Of a DNA stretch of 64,000 bases, positions 15,265-24,191 are shown one piece after another. The stretch's first letter is position 1. Each line of letters opens with the position of its first letter. The translations under genes and the position numbers were made by a program. The notes below the pieces were generated by a model. The model had not been told where the DNA came from, did not search any database, and worked only from the letters and a program-made list of their open reading frames with translations. Source of the stretch: Weissella coleopterorum (GTDB lineage: Bacteria; Bacillota; Bacilli; Lactobacillales; Lactobacillaceae). Where the stretch lies: NCBI RefSeq assembly GCF_011304355.1, contig NZ_CP049888.1:248001-312000 (forward strand), written 5' to 3'.

Positions 15265-15462
15265 ATGTTATTTAACATTACAGGTATATTGGCTTTAACC
15301 ATATTAGGACTGCTATGTTTGGGAATAAACATGAGTAAAATTAAATTATTTGAAATTATTGTATGTATTTCCTTGTTAGCAATCGCGGTGATCAAAGGTA
15401 GCTCCGAAATGGCAGCATTTGCAGCTATGCTTGTGTCGTTGTTTATTTTGGATTCACTATGA
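15265..15462 (+). CDS. Small phage membrane protein
   Basis: 65 residues, two to three predicted membrane helices, RBS GTAGGAGGA. Overlaps the next tiny gene by ATGA. Function unknown. Confidence 0.5.
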   Translation: MLFNITGILALTILGLLCLGINMSKIKLFEIIVCISLLAIAVIKGSSEMAAFAAMLVSLFILDSL

Positions 15463-15545
15463 AACAGGAAGATTATAGAAAGTTAGAGAGTCAGATCATT
15501 GGTCGATTAGATAAGAAGAAGCGCAAGCAACAAAAGAAGAAGTAG
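15459..15545 (+). CDS. Tiny basic phage peptide
   Basis: 28 residues, starts MKQEDYRKLE and ends in a lysine-rich tail (KKKRKQQKKK). Coupled to the previous gene by ATGA; stop overlaps the RBS of the terminase gene. Short basic peptides in front of small terminase genes are common in such phages; function unknown. Confidence 0.4.
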   Translation: MKQEDYRKLESQIIGRLDKKKRKQQKKK

Positions 15546-15916
15546 GAGGTGGTGATATGACATGACAGAGAAATGGGAAGAAGCAGAACAAGACTATTTA
15601 ACTGGTATGAAGTATAAGGACATTGCCGCCAAGTATGACGTAACGTTAAATACGGTTAAGTCGTGGAAACAACGTTATGAATGGTCCCGAAGTGGCGCAC
15701 CCCCTAAGCAAAAAAGTGTGCACACAAAAGGCTCCTATGTCAATAATTCGGACATAAAAATACGAATAAATTTTGAAAAACGTTTTAATTATTTAACGTA
15801 CTGGTAAAGTATGTGATTTATCTAAAAAAGTGCATCCTTTAATGTTTCCATGCCATTCTAAACAACCCGTCTATACTTATCGTTTTAAACGGGATATTAA
15901 TATGATTTATTTGTAG

Positions 15917-16738
15917 CTACGCTACAAGGGAAATTCGATCACTGTTATACCAGCGAATATAGCTATCAATGCCAGCTATTGCTTCATGAATTGTCTTAAA
16001 TTCTTGAAAATTAATGTATTCACGCTTCAAAATTGAGTGAAAGCTCTCAATTCTTGCGTTATCACCAGGTTGTCCTTTACGAGAATAAGAATGCTTAATC
16101 CCAAAACGAGTTAAAGTACTTTCAAATAAATCGCTTGTATACTGACTCCCCATATCGCTATGAATAATGCTTGGTTTAACAGACTTTACTGCGACTTGAT
16201 TAATGACGTCGGTTGCTAATTCCTTAGTCATATGACTTCCAACTTTATAAGAAATAACCCGCCGGGTTACGGGATTGTACATACTAGCTAGATAAACCCA
16301 AGTATTTTTAACGGGAATATACGTAATATCTGTTAAAAGAATATTGGATTGATCAGGTAATCCTTTAATTAGATTTGGTCGTTGATCATATTCAGTATGT
16401 GTTTTAGGCTTATTAATTCGTTTAGTCATCCTAGACCTAATTTTTAAAGCGTACATCTGTTTATAAACCATACGCTGGCTAATTTTAATTTTTAACTGAC
16501 GATTTAATAAAATTGTTAATCGCGGGTATCCATACATAGGATATTTTAACCATGCATCTAATACCTTTTGCTTAATGAAATTGCGACGAAGAAGTGTTTT
16601 ACCAGGCTTCCAATGTATATAGCCATAATAAGTCGATCGTGGAATTCTGAGGACGTTCAAAATTTTAGTAATGCGGTGCCCAACCTGTAGATTGTCATTA
16701 ATAATTTTTAAGGTAGGAATACGTCCTTTGATGATCAA
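15917..16738 (-). CDS. IS3-family transposase OrfB (copy 2)
   Basis: 273 residues, identical to the protein at 12076-12897, with the same DDE triad. Points against the phage late genes. Active sequence on its face. Confidence 0.95.
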   Translation of the reverse strand: MIIKGRIPTLKIINDNLQVGHRITKILNVLRIPRSTYYGYIHWKPGKTLLRRNFIKQKVLDAWLKYPMYGYPRLTILLNRQLKIKISQRMVYKQMYALKIRSRMTKRINKPKTHTEYDQRPNLIKGLPDQSNILLTDITYIPVKNTWVYLASMYNPVTRRVISYKVGSHMTKELATDVINQVAVKSVKPSIIHSDMGSQYTSDLFESTLTRFGIKHSYSRKGQPGDNARIESFHSILKREYINFQEFKTIHEAIAGIDSYIRWYNSDRISLVA

Positions 16739-16986
16739 TTTTTCGCCATAAGCACCGCTGCTCGTTTTAAAATATCAAGTTCTTCTTTTAGTTGTTTATT
16801 TTCTTTAATCAATGCCCTTTCATTTGCTGACAATACTTTCGTATTGTTAGGATCGGCTTGATTAACCCATTTAGAAACCGTTGAAACACTAACGTTGTAT
16901 TCTTTTGCTAATGAATTAGCTGAACGACCAACTTTATGCAAGCTTACGATCGATTCTTTAAAGTCATTTGAATATTTGATAACCAT
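16735..16986 (-). CDS. IS3-family transposase OrfA (copy 2)
   Basis: 83 residues, identical to the protein at 11828-12079. Four-base overlap with orfB as in copy 1. Confidence 0.95.
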   Translation of the reverse strand: MVIKYSNDFKESIVSLHKVGRSANSLAKEYNVSVSTVSKWVNQADPNNTKVLSANERALIKENKQLKEELDILKRAAVLMAKN

Positions 16987-17729
16987 AATAAAAAGCTCCT
17001 TTATGATGTATTATATCGAACAATTTGTCCGTAATTCCATCATAGGAGCCAAACAAAAAAGTATGCACACAAAAAATAACGTTAATGACGTGATTGATGA
17101 GTTAGATGAATACGGACTGACTGATAAGCAGAATCTGTTTGTAGTGCGGTATTTGAAGTCATTTAATGCAACACAGGCATATATGGATGCTTACGGTGTT
17201 GATTATCAATCAGCTAATAGGTCGGGTTCTAGATTGTTGGTAAATGTTGATATTCAATCGGCTATCAAACGTATCAAAGCAGCTCGATTAAAAGACGTTG
17301 CAGTTGAAGAAGAGGACATAATAGCACAGTGGGCTAAGCAATCATTTGCGGACGTTGGAGATTATGTTGAATTTGGTGGTCATGATGAATATAAAATAGA
17401 TAGCCAGGGAACTGTGTTGGATATTAACGGTAATCGGGTGATTAACCATAAATCTTACGTTCAGTTAAAATCAAAGTCTGATGTCGATACAACAGCAATT
17501 AAAAAGATAACCGTTGGAAAAGATGGTCCGGTTGTTGAACTGTTTGATAAGACTAAGGCACAAGAGAATTTACTTAATATCATTCGTGGTGTTGATGAAG
17601 CTAAGGCTAGAAAAACTATTTCAGATGCCAATATGTCTGAAGCTAAACTTGAACAAATTACTGCTAAACAAGATGATATTGAAACTGGGTTGACTAATGT
17701 AATGGATTTGTTGATGAAGGGTGATAAGA

Positions 17730-18962
17730 ATGATGGAGACGCTTAAAAATGCATATACATTAAAGCAACGAGAAGCTTTACACGTAGCATTTGATGGTGA
17801 TTTTCGGATGCTGATCCTTCATGGTGCGGTTCGAACTGGTAAAACAGTTGTAAATAATGATGCTTTCGTAGCTGATGTATTAAGAATTAGCCGGTTACCT
17901 ATAAAAGAACGGGGTAGGCGGCCTCAATATATATTAGCTGGTTATTCAAGTTCAACACTTCAAAACAATGTCTTAAATGAGTTGACCAATAAATATGGTT
18001 GGGAAGCTAAGTTTGATAGACATGGTAATTTCTCGTTGTTCGGGGTTCAAATTACTGTTACTTATACTAATTCCGAGCGTGGAGTTGGTGCAATTCGTGG
18101 TATGACAGCTTATGGAGCTTACATTAATGAGGCTTCATTGGCTAATCGTGCTGTATTTGATGAAATTTTAAGTCGTGTATCTAAACCAAACGCACACATT
18201 TTTGTTGATACTAATCCCGATACTCCAACACATTGGTTAAAGACAAATTATATTGATAATAAGGATCCAGATGCCCGAATAAAGAGTATTCAATTTGTGT
18301 TAGATGATAATACGTTTTTGTCAGATGATTATGTTAAATCTTTAAAAGCTGAAACACCAAGCGGTATGTTTTATGATCGTAAAATTTTAGGACGTTGGGT
18401 TAATAGCGAAGGTGCTGTCTATCGAGACTTTGATGAGTCAAAACATTTCATTAAAGGGAACGATTTACCACGTATTAATAATTATTTTGCTGGAGTGGAC
18501 TGGGGTTATGAACACAAAGGAGTTATTCAAATTTGGGGCGAGGATAGTAATGGTATTGTCTATTTAGTTGATGAGACTGCTAAGCAACATAGAGAGATTG
18601 ATTATTGGGTTAATGTAGCTAAGAATTATGAAAATAAGTACGGCAAATTAGTATTCTGGGTCGATTCAGCTCGTCCTGAACATGTAAGTAGATTTATAAA
18701 TGAGAATTTAGATGCTAGAAACGCGGATAAACGTATCTTAAAAGGTGTTGAAGATGTGGCTCAACGAATTAAGCAGGATAAGTTATTTGTGATTAAAGAT
18801 AATGCCCCGGAATTCGCGTCTGAGGTATTTGATTATGTGTGGGATGAAAGAACCGGGAAACCCATTAAAGAGAACGATCACGCTATGGATACAGCTAGGT
18901 ATGCGATTCATAATCAATTCGCTGATAATAATAAAATTCAAGTATTGGAGGGTATCTTTTAA
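17730..18962 (+). CDS. terL: Terminase large subunit
   Basis: 410 residues from ATG 17730 (AAGGGTG upstream; overlaps the terS end). ATPase part: Walker A HGAVRTGKTV near residue 30, Walker B-like GAYINEASLA near 130, coupling motif VDTNPDTPTHW near 160. Nuclease part: DWGYEHKGVIQIW near 255, WVDSARPEH near 305, HAMDTARYAI near 390, giving the acidic metal-binding residues. It drives DNA packaging into the procapsid. Intact, although its partner is split. Confidence 0.95.
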   Translation: MMETLKNAYTLKQREALHVAFDGDFRMLILHGAVRTGKTVVNNDAFVADVLRISRLPIKERGRRPQYILAGYSSSTLQNNVLNELTNKYGWEAKFDRHGNFSLFGVQITVTYTNSERGVGAIRGMTAYGAYINEASLANRAVFDEILSRVSKPNAHIFVDTNPDTPTHWLKTNYIDNKDPDARIKSIQFVLDDNTFLSDDYVKSLKAETPSGMFYDRKILGRWVNSEGAVYRDFDESKHFIKGNDLPRINNYFAGVDWGYEHKGVIQIWGEDSNGIVYLVDETAKQHREIDYWVNVAKNYENKYGKLVFWVDSARPEHVSRFINENLDARNADKRILKGVEDVAQRIKQDKLFVIKDNAPEFASEVFDYVWDERTGKPIKENDHAMDTARYAIHNQFADNNKIQVLEGIF

Positions 18963-20378
18963 ATGGCTTTAAAATTTAATGCTGATAATTTATCGGCTGA
19001 TGAAAATGACGTTTTTTATTTTGATCAAACAGACAATGAAATACTGTCCAATGAAGAATTGGGAGAGCTAATTAGTGTTCATTCACGTAAAATCGTTAAA
19101 AGATTTAACAAGTTGATGCGCTACTATCTAGGTCGACATGATATTTTGAATAAACCAAATAAGTCTAAAGGTAAGCCGGATAACCGAATTGTCGTTAATT
19201 TTGCTAAGGAAATTGTTGATAATGAAGTGGGTTACTTTGCCGGTACACCGGTAAAATTTGATTATGATGAAAACGGTATTCAAAACAAAGAAATTGACAA
19301 GAAAATTGCTGATTTTGTAAATATGAATATGTTGTCGGACACCGTTGCTGAACTGGCTAAACATGTTGATATATTTGGTAGATCAAACTTATTATTGTAT
19401 CAAGATGAAAATGCAAATACATTAGTTAATACAATTGATCCGCGCCAATCGTTCGTGGTGTATGACACTAGTATTAATAAGAATATGGTATTTGGAATTT
19501 ACTATAATCAATTAAAACGGAATGGTTCAGTTAGTGGTGTTTTATATACCAAAACGAAGAGTATTGATTTTGGAGGAGATATATCAGGGAACATCACTTT
19601 TGGGGATGAAAAAGATAATGTATTTCAAGATATTCCACTTATTGAGTTCTATGCATCAACTGAACGTCAAGGATTGTTTGAACAAGTCATTTCATTGATT
19701 GATTCAGTAGAACAGGCATTTAGCAATAAAAATAATGATATTGATTACTTTGCTAATACTATTATGAAAGTTATCAATGCTTCAATTGATCAAAAGAACG
19801 TCGAAGCCATGATTGATAAAAGGCTGTTGAATATTCCGAGTGTATCTAGTGAGAATGGTAACGTTGATATTGATTTTTTGAATAAACCTGATGCTGATAA
19901 TATCCAGGAGCATTTCTTAGAACGGGCCATTGATTTTATTTACTCAAAAGCAAATAGCGCTAATTTCAATGATGAAGTATTTGGTAATGCATCTGGGACT
20001 GCTTTGGAGTTTAAACTTCAATCTATGTCGAATGCCGCTGGAATGAAAGAACGTAAGTTTAAGACTTCATTGCAACAGGTATTTAAGTTAGGTTTTCAAG
20101 TAGGAGCATCCTTGCCACATAATCCGGGTGCTGAGAAGTACGTAAATATGACGTTTAAGCGAACAGTTCCACATAATGTTCAAGATGAGGCTAATACGGC
20201 AAAGACATTATTAGAAGTAACTGATGAACGTACAGCTTTATCAGCTTTATCAATTGTTGATGATCCGGATGCTGTAATGGAAGCTAAAAAGCAGGATCAG
20301 AAAGTCAAAACCAAAGGTATGTTAGATATGGTTCAACAAAATGAGACGAGCGATAACGCAGTATCTGATAAGGAGTAG
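18963..20378 (+). CDS. Portal protein (SPP1 Gp6-like)
   Basis: 471 residues, start directly after the terL stop. Sequence features of SPP1-type portals: KPDNRIVVNFAKEIVDNEVGYFAGTPV near residue 65-95, SGTALEFKLQSMSNAAGMKERKF near residue 345-370, and a disordered C-terminal tail. Forms the dodecameric ring through which DNA passes. Length is normal for the family. Confidence 0.93.
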   Translation: MALKFNADNLSADENDVFYFDQTDNEILSNEELGELISVHSRKIVKRFNKLMRYYLGRHDILNKPNKSKGKPDNRIVVNFAKEIVDNEVGYFAGTPVKFDYDENGIQNKEIDKKIADFVNMNMLSDTVAELAKHVDIFGRSNLLLYQDENANTLVNTIDPRQSFVVYDTSINKNMVFGIYYNQLKRNGSVSGVLYTKTKSIDFGGDISGNITFGDEKDNVFQDIPLIEFYASTERQGLFEQVISLIDSVEQAFSNKNNDIDYFANTIMKVINASIDQKNVEAMIDKRLLNIPSVSSENGNVDIDFLNKPDADNIQEHFLERAIDFIYSKANSANFNDEVFGNASGTALEFKLQSMSNAAGMKERKFKTSLQQVFKLGFQVGASLPHNPGAEKYVNMTFKRTVPHNVQDEANTAKTLLEVTDERTALSALSIVDDPDAVMEAKKQDQKVKTKGMLDMVQQNETSDNAVSDKE

Positions 20379-20383
20379 ATGAT

Positions 20384-20986
20384 ATGACTTTGCTAGATGA
20401 AAAAATACATTTACTCGAAACTCAGAAGAATGACGCAACGCTTGAAAAGAATGTGACTAGTATTATTAATAAATATGAAACCACCATTAGCGCCTCACTG
20501 AGCGCTTTTTTTGTTGCACATAGTATTGATGGCCTTATTGATTCAACCATTCTAAGTAAGCCGCCTAAGACAAATGATATTTCTAAATTAAAGCATTTGA
20601 TGGAACATATATCTAAAAATGGTGGCAATCAAGTTAATAAACGTAAATTAGCTTACGTTAGTTTAGGACTTGCCGACATGGAATTGTATATGCAGTCAAT
20701 GGTTGGACTTGTTTTATTGCCACTGGGAATGGATTTATATGAATATTTTATAAATGAAATATCTAGCCAATTTGAAGAAGAATACCATCGACAACAAGGT
20801 GATTATGAAAGTTTACAGGAAAGTGTAGTTCGACGATTGTCGCAAGCTAGTTTTAATAATTTAAAGCCTGAACAGTCCTTTTGGAAGAGCTTTGACTTAA
20901 TCGTTACTAACTTGTCACTAGAAATAATCAAAGCCGTTAAACAAGGTGTCAATAACAAAGAATGGCAACGGATAGTAGGTGGTTAA
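20384..20986 (+). CDS. MuF-type minor head protein, N-terminal half
   Basis: 200 residues, mostly helical, no motif that gives a catalytic role. It lies between portal and the MuF C-terminal protein, where SPP1-like phages have one longer head morphogenesis gene. The stop and the next ATG abut, so the ancestral protein seems to be split into two coupled genes, both needed for head assembly. Assignment is by position. Confidence 0.6.
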   Translation: MTLLDEKIHLLETQKNDATLEKNVTSIINKYETTISASLSAFFVAHSIDGLIDSTILSKPPKTNDISKLKHLMEHISKNGGNQVNKRKLAYVSLGLADMELYMQSMVGLVLLPLGMDLYEYFINEISSQFEEEYHRQQGDYESLQESVVRRLSQASFNNLKPEQSFWKSFDLIVTNLSLEIIKAVKQGVNNKEWQRIVGG

Positions 20987-21856
20987 ATGAGTTATGAAGA
21001 CTATTCGGATGAAGATTTTGAAAATGAACTAATTTCATATATTAAGGACAGTAAAAAGCAACAAGAAGAAAAGGATGCCGAAAAACATAAGCATTTAAGC
21101 GAAATGGTCGGTGGATTTATGGGCTTGTGGTGGTATTTACGTTCATTCAGAAGTTCCACCGTTCGTAATCTAAAAACATATTCAGCCGTTGCGGATAGAG
21201 AAGCTAAATTTAGTATTTGGGATACGATGAATAATCCTAAAGTTACATTGATTAATGAATTTGGTGCATGTGAACGATGTGTTCCGTATCTTGGACAAGA
21301 GTATACGTTAGATGAAGCTAGGTCGATCATTCCGATTCACTATAATTGTCGTTGCACGTTTGTTTTGTTAGATGACGATAATGGTTTGTTACCTGGTATG
21401 ATCGCTGGAACGTTAAATGGTTCTCAATCTGATAAAAATAATGAGCAAGATAGTGGTGATTCTGATTATGAACTGACACAAGAAGACTTAAATAGAATGG
21501 AATCAGAGGCATTGGTGGCTGATATTCCTAAAGAGGTATTTGAAGCACAAAATAAGCATATTCAAGAATCAAATGATTATATTGATGGTCGAAGTTTCTT
21601 ATTGCCTGAACTATATAAAAAGGTGCCTGGAACAAAGAATAAATTTGATTACACAGCCATTGAAGAGTTGTATAATAAACATATATGGCAAGCAGATTGG
21701 AAAGTAAGTCCTAATGGAAATATCAAGTCAATAATAACAACCGATCAATATGTTGGTTACGTAGTTAAAAGAGACGGTTCAATGGTTTTAACAAAGAAAT
21801 TGAAAATTCATTATAGTCTAAAAAAGGGCGGATATCATGTAGTCCCTAGTTTATAG
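20987..21856 (+). CDS. MuF head protein with C-terminal Ntox50-like toxin domain
   Basis: 289 residues in two parts. Residues about 70-130 carry the conserved MuF C-terminal block (CERCVPYLGQEYTLDEARS...PIHYNCRCTF). After an acidic Ser/Asp/Asn linker (about 140-165) residues about 185-289 show NKHIQESNDYIDGRS and end IHYSLKKGGYHVVPS, the start and end motifs of polymorphic toxin type 50 (BECR-fold RNase-like). MuF-toxin fusions are known in temperate phages and are thought to be carried with the virion. A small probable immunity gene follows at once. The toxin assignment is by motif memory, not by a search. Confidence 0.8.
   Translation: MSYEDYSDEDFENELISYIKDSKKQQEEKDAEKHKHLSEMVGGFMGLWWYLRSFRSSTVRNLKTYSAVADREAKFSIWDTMNNPKVTLINEFGACERCVPYLGQEYTLDEARSIIPIHYNCRCTFVLLDDDNGLLPGMIAGTLNGSQSDKNNEQDSGDSDYELTQEDLNRMESEALVADIPKEVFEAQNKHIQESNDYIDGRSFLLPELYKKVPGTKNKFDYTAIEELYNKHIWQADWKVSPNGNIKSIITTDQYVGYVVKRDGSMVLTKKLKIHYSLKKGGYHVVPSL
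21788..21817 (+). promoter_or_regulatory. Candidate promoter for the immunity gene inside the toxin gene
   Basis: TTAACA (21788-21793), 18-bp spacer, TATAGT (21812-21817): a good vegetative promoter match in the last 25 codons of the toxin domain. It would start transcripts about 45 bp before the immunity ATG, letting the lysogen make immunity protein while the late operon is silent. Confidence 0.5.
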
Positions 21857-21868
21857 GAGATAAATTAA

Positions 21869-22078
21869 ATGATAGATTGGTATGCATTGGAAGAGGAACA
21901 TAAAAAAATATCATTTGAGTATCAAGGTGAAACTATTGTAGGAATAGTAAGTGCTTTTTTTGATGGTGAAGATGATGAACCAGAAGAGCGAGACCTACCA
22001 TGGTTTGCTTTGGAAGGGTTCAAAATAGCTAAAGGGTACGGAATTGATAAGGTATCAAATGTAAAAATTTTAGATTAA
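21869..22078 (+). CDS. Probable immunity protein for the MuF toxin
   Basis: 69 residues, strongly acidic (DGEDDEPEERDLPWF), RBS AGGAGA, 12 bp after the toxin stop. Small acidic proteins directly after polymorphic toxins are usually cognate immunity proteins; acidic surface suits binding to a basic RNase-like domain. No named immunity family recognised, so the role is inferred from position and charge. Confidence 0.6.
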   Translation: MIDWYALEEEHKKISFEYQGETIVGIVSAFFDGEDDEPEERDLPWFALEGFKIAKGYGIDKVSNVKILD

Positions 22079-22079
22079 T

Positions 22080-22112
22080 AAGCGTTTAGTCAAATGGGCT
22101 AAGCGCTTTTAT
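22080..22112 (+). terminator. Terminator-like hairpin after immunity gene
   Basis: AAGCGTTTAGTC-AAAT-GGGCTAAGCGCTTTT: stem of 9-10 pairs with T-run. It would end short immunity transcripts and may only partly stop late transcripts. The 110 bp up to the scaffold gene hold no other gene. Confidence 0.6.
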
Positions 22113-22189
22113 TATGCCCAAAACGTGCTTATGGCTTAAAAAGATGCAAGGAATTAATTGCTGACGAGCATTAAACGGGAGATTATTTT

Positions 22190-22801
22190 ATGGCTGATGA
22201 ACCAAATAATGGAAATGGCGCTACTCAAGGTGATGGTGAGATTACTTTCACAGAAGAACAACAGGTTAAGGTTGATGAACTAATTGGCGTTCGTTTAGAC
22301 CGCCAAGCCGCTAAGAATGCTGATGCAACTCAACAAGCAATCTCCGAAGCAAAAGCTAAGTGGGAAGCAGAAGCAGCAGAAAAGGCTAAGCTAGATAAAA
22401 TGCCGGAAGATCAAAGAAAAAAGCATGAGCAGGAAGTGCAAAATAAACAGCTTGAAGCTGCTAATGCTGAAAAGGAATCTTTGCAACAAGAGTTAAATCA
22501 TTTAAATATGGTGAACGCTGCTTCTAGTTTGCTAGCTGATAAAGGGATGGTTGCGGATGAAGCTGTACTGCAATTTGTGGTACGAGAAAATGCAGATTCA
22601 ACTCAACAAGCTGTAGATGACTTTGTTAAATTAGTGGAAGACAAAGCTGAAGCCAAGCGTCAAGAATCACTAAAAGGCTCAACACCTAAGTTAGGTAATA
22701 GTAATGGTCAAGGAAAGTCATTTGGAACATTGGCTGCTGAACGAACTAATCAGCAAAATAACACCAATGTTGCAGATGATTTCTTTGGAGTAAAAAAATA
22801 G
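22190..22801 (+). CDS. Phage scaffolding protein
   Basis: 203 residues, acidic, with a long coiled coil (residues about 45-110, rich in Ala, Glu, Lys, Gln) and a conserved small C-terminal tail ending FFGVKK. Directly before the decoration and major capsid genes. This is the usual layout of DUF4355/GP20-type scaffolds, which guide procapsid assembly and are then lost. Confidence 0.85.
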   Translation: MADEPNNGNGATQGDGEITFTEEQQVKVDELIGVRLDRQAAKNADATQQAISEAKAKWEAEAAEKAKLDKMPEDQRKKHEQEVQNKQLEAANAEKESLQQELNHLNMVNAASSLLADKGMVADEAVLQFVVRENADSTQQAVDDFVKLVEDKAEAKRQESLKGSTPKLGNSNGQGKSFGTLAAERTNQQNNTNVADDFFGVKK

Positions 22802-22814
22802 GAGGAATACAACA

Positions 22815-23165
22815 ATGAAGTTTAATACAACGACGGTCGATCAAATTAATTGGTTGGCATCATCACGTATGCAATCATTTACTGAACAAGCTGTGGCGAA
22901 CATGAAGAGCGGTGAAGTGTTTAATAAAAACGATGTACCGGTTGGATTGGTTGTGAATGACGTTAAGGCAACAGCAGACGACCCAATGCCAGTAGCGGTT
23001 ATGTATGAAGGATGGGTTATCGCTGATAATCTCCCTACTGAATTAACAGATGCTGATAAGACATCTCTTCAAGAATCTGGTATTAAGTTTCGTGGCGAAG
23101 AGGGGGCTAAGTCAGAAGATAAGCCATCAGAATCAGCCAAATCATCAACAAAAGGAGCTAAGTAA
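22815..23165 (+). CDS. Head decoration/stabilisation-like protein
   Basis: 116 residues; N-terminal two thirds form a small beta-rich domain (VPVGLVVNDVKATADDPMPVAVMYEGWV), like gpD-type capsid decoration proteins; C-terminus is a Ser/Lys/Glu-rich tail. Its stop overlaps the capsid gene start. Role is inferred from the position between scaffold and capsid protein. Confidence 0.6.
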   Translation: MKFNTTTVDQINWLASSRMQSFTEQAVANMKSGEVFNKNDVPVGLVVNDVKATADDPMPVAVMYEGWVIADNLPTELTDADKTSLQESGIKFRGEEGAKSEDKPSESAKSSTKGAK

Positions 23166-24178
23166 TGAGTAATATTTTTGATTTATTCCCACACCAAGAT
23201 ATTTTAGATTATACAAAGGCAATTCAACCTTCCAATTTGTTAGGAACGTCATTGTTTCCAAGTCGTAAGGTTCAATCTAATGACATTAAGATTTTGACAT
23301 CTGGGACCACAACGCCAACAATTGCCCATGTCCATGCGTTTGATACTGAAGCAGAGATTGGTTCACGTACAGCAAAGGTAACAGAGCAAGAACCATTCTT
23401 TGTTAAGCGGAAGATGGTTTTGAAAGAAGATGACCTTGTAAAGTTACGTACTCCACGTACCCCAGAGGAACAATCTTATATTAAAAATGAAGTTTATAAC
23501 GACACTGGTAATTTAATCCGTTCAATTGAAGCAATGGCTGAATATATGCGTATGCAAGCTCTTATGAAGGGTAAGATCAACGTTAAGGGCGCTGATGGAA
23601 ACTCATATAAAGTTGATTATAAAATTAACGAGAATCACAAGGGAACTGCTGATTTCTCTGATGAGAATGTGGATCCAATTGAAACTATTATGAATTGGGC
23701 ACAACTGGTAGATGTAACGCCAACTCGGGCCGTGTTATCAACTCAGGCTTTGGCAGCGCTTCGTAAAAATCCACATGTAATTGCCAACATCTTTGGGTCT
23801 AACAATGGTCGTACTGTTATGCAATCTGATTTAGATGCATTTATGACGTCTAATGGGCTTCCCGTATTACGTTCATATAGCGGACGTTATAACGAAGTAG
23901 GGAAGAAGGGTACACTAGAATCACATAAGTATGTTGACGATAATGCCTTTGCAATGTTTGCAGATGGGATTGTTGGTGAAACTATTTATGGATTGACTCC
24001 AGAAGAATCACGAGCAGTCTCAGCAGGAGATGTATCATCATCTGAAGTTGGGAATGTGTACACAGATATGTATGAGGAAACTCATGACCCTATCCGTACT
24101 GTAGTTAAGGCATCAGCGATGGTTGTTCCAACTTTGGCACAAGCTGAAAATATTTTCCAAGCTACTGTATTGAAGTAA
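23165..24178 (+). CDS. Major capsid protein (gpE-type)
   Basis: 337 residues. N-terminus FDLFPHQDILDYTKAI and middle GRTVMQSDLDAFMTSNGLPVLRSY fit the lambda gpE-like major capsid group (HK97 fold). Forms the icosahedral shell together with the decoration protein. Smoother codon use and strong RBS match a highly expressed late gene. Confidence 0.9.
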   Translation: MSNIFDLFPHQDILDYTKAIQPSNLLGTSLFPSRKVQSNDIKILTSGTTTPTIAHVHAFDTEAEIGSRTAKVTEQEPFFVKRKMVLKEDDLVKLRTPRTPEEQSYIKNEVYNDTGNLIRSIEAMAEYMRMQALMKGKINVKGADGNSYKVDYKINENHKGTADFSDENVDPIETIMNWAQLVDVTPTRAVLSTQALAALRKNPHVIANIFGSNNGRTVMQSDLDAFMTSNGLPVLRSYSGRYNEVGKKGTLESHKYVDDNAFAMFADGIVGETIYGLTPEESRAVSAGDVSSSEVGNVYTDMYEETHDPIRTVVKASAMVVPTLAQAENIFQATVLK

Positions 24179-24191
24179 GGAGGTTTAAAAA

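Larger units (their letters stand above)
15727..17053 (-). mobile_element. IS3-family insertion sequence, copy 2 (inverted)
   Basis: 15730-17050, again 1321 bp, opposite orientation to copy 1. Flanked by its own AAA duplication (15727-15729 and 17051-17053), which differs from the TAT of copy 1, so each copy moved in separately. Both transposase proteins are identical to those of copy 1. Confidence 0.95.
15562..17746 (+). pseudogene. terS: Terminase small subunit, interrupted by IS copy 2
   Basis: 15562-15729 encodes the N-terminal HTH (YLTGMKYKDIAAKYDVTLNTVKSW) and 17054-17746 the rest (LTDKQNLFVVRYLKSFNATQAYMDAYG, the terminase_2 core). Removing the IS and one AAA duplication joins them in frame into 286 residues; the duplicated triplet is one lysine codon. 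The join falls in a 7-residue tandem repeat KQKSVHT-KQKSMHT. The C-terminal piece keeps an in-frame ATG at 17063 but loses the DNA-recognition HTH, so packaging should fail. Overlaps terL. Confidence 0.85.

Noticed and set aside
11764..17050. Composite transposon formed by two inverted IS copies around the accessory cassette
   Set aside because: Each copy has its own different target duplication (TAT, AAA), and the genes split by both copies rejoin exactly in the phage order, so the DNA between them is native phage DNA and the copies came in separately.
16895..17746. Single 283-residue protein running from inside IS copy 2 into the terminase gene
   Set aside because: Its first part is the antisense of transposase OrfA. 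The terminase reading is explained by the split terS.
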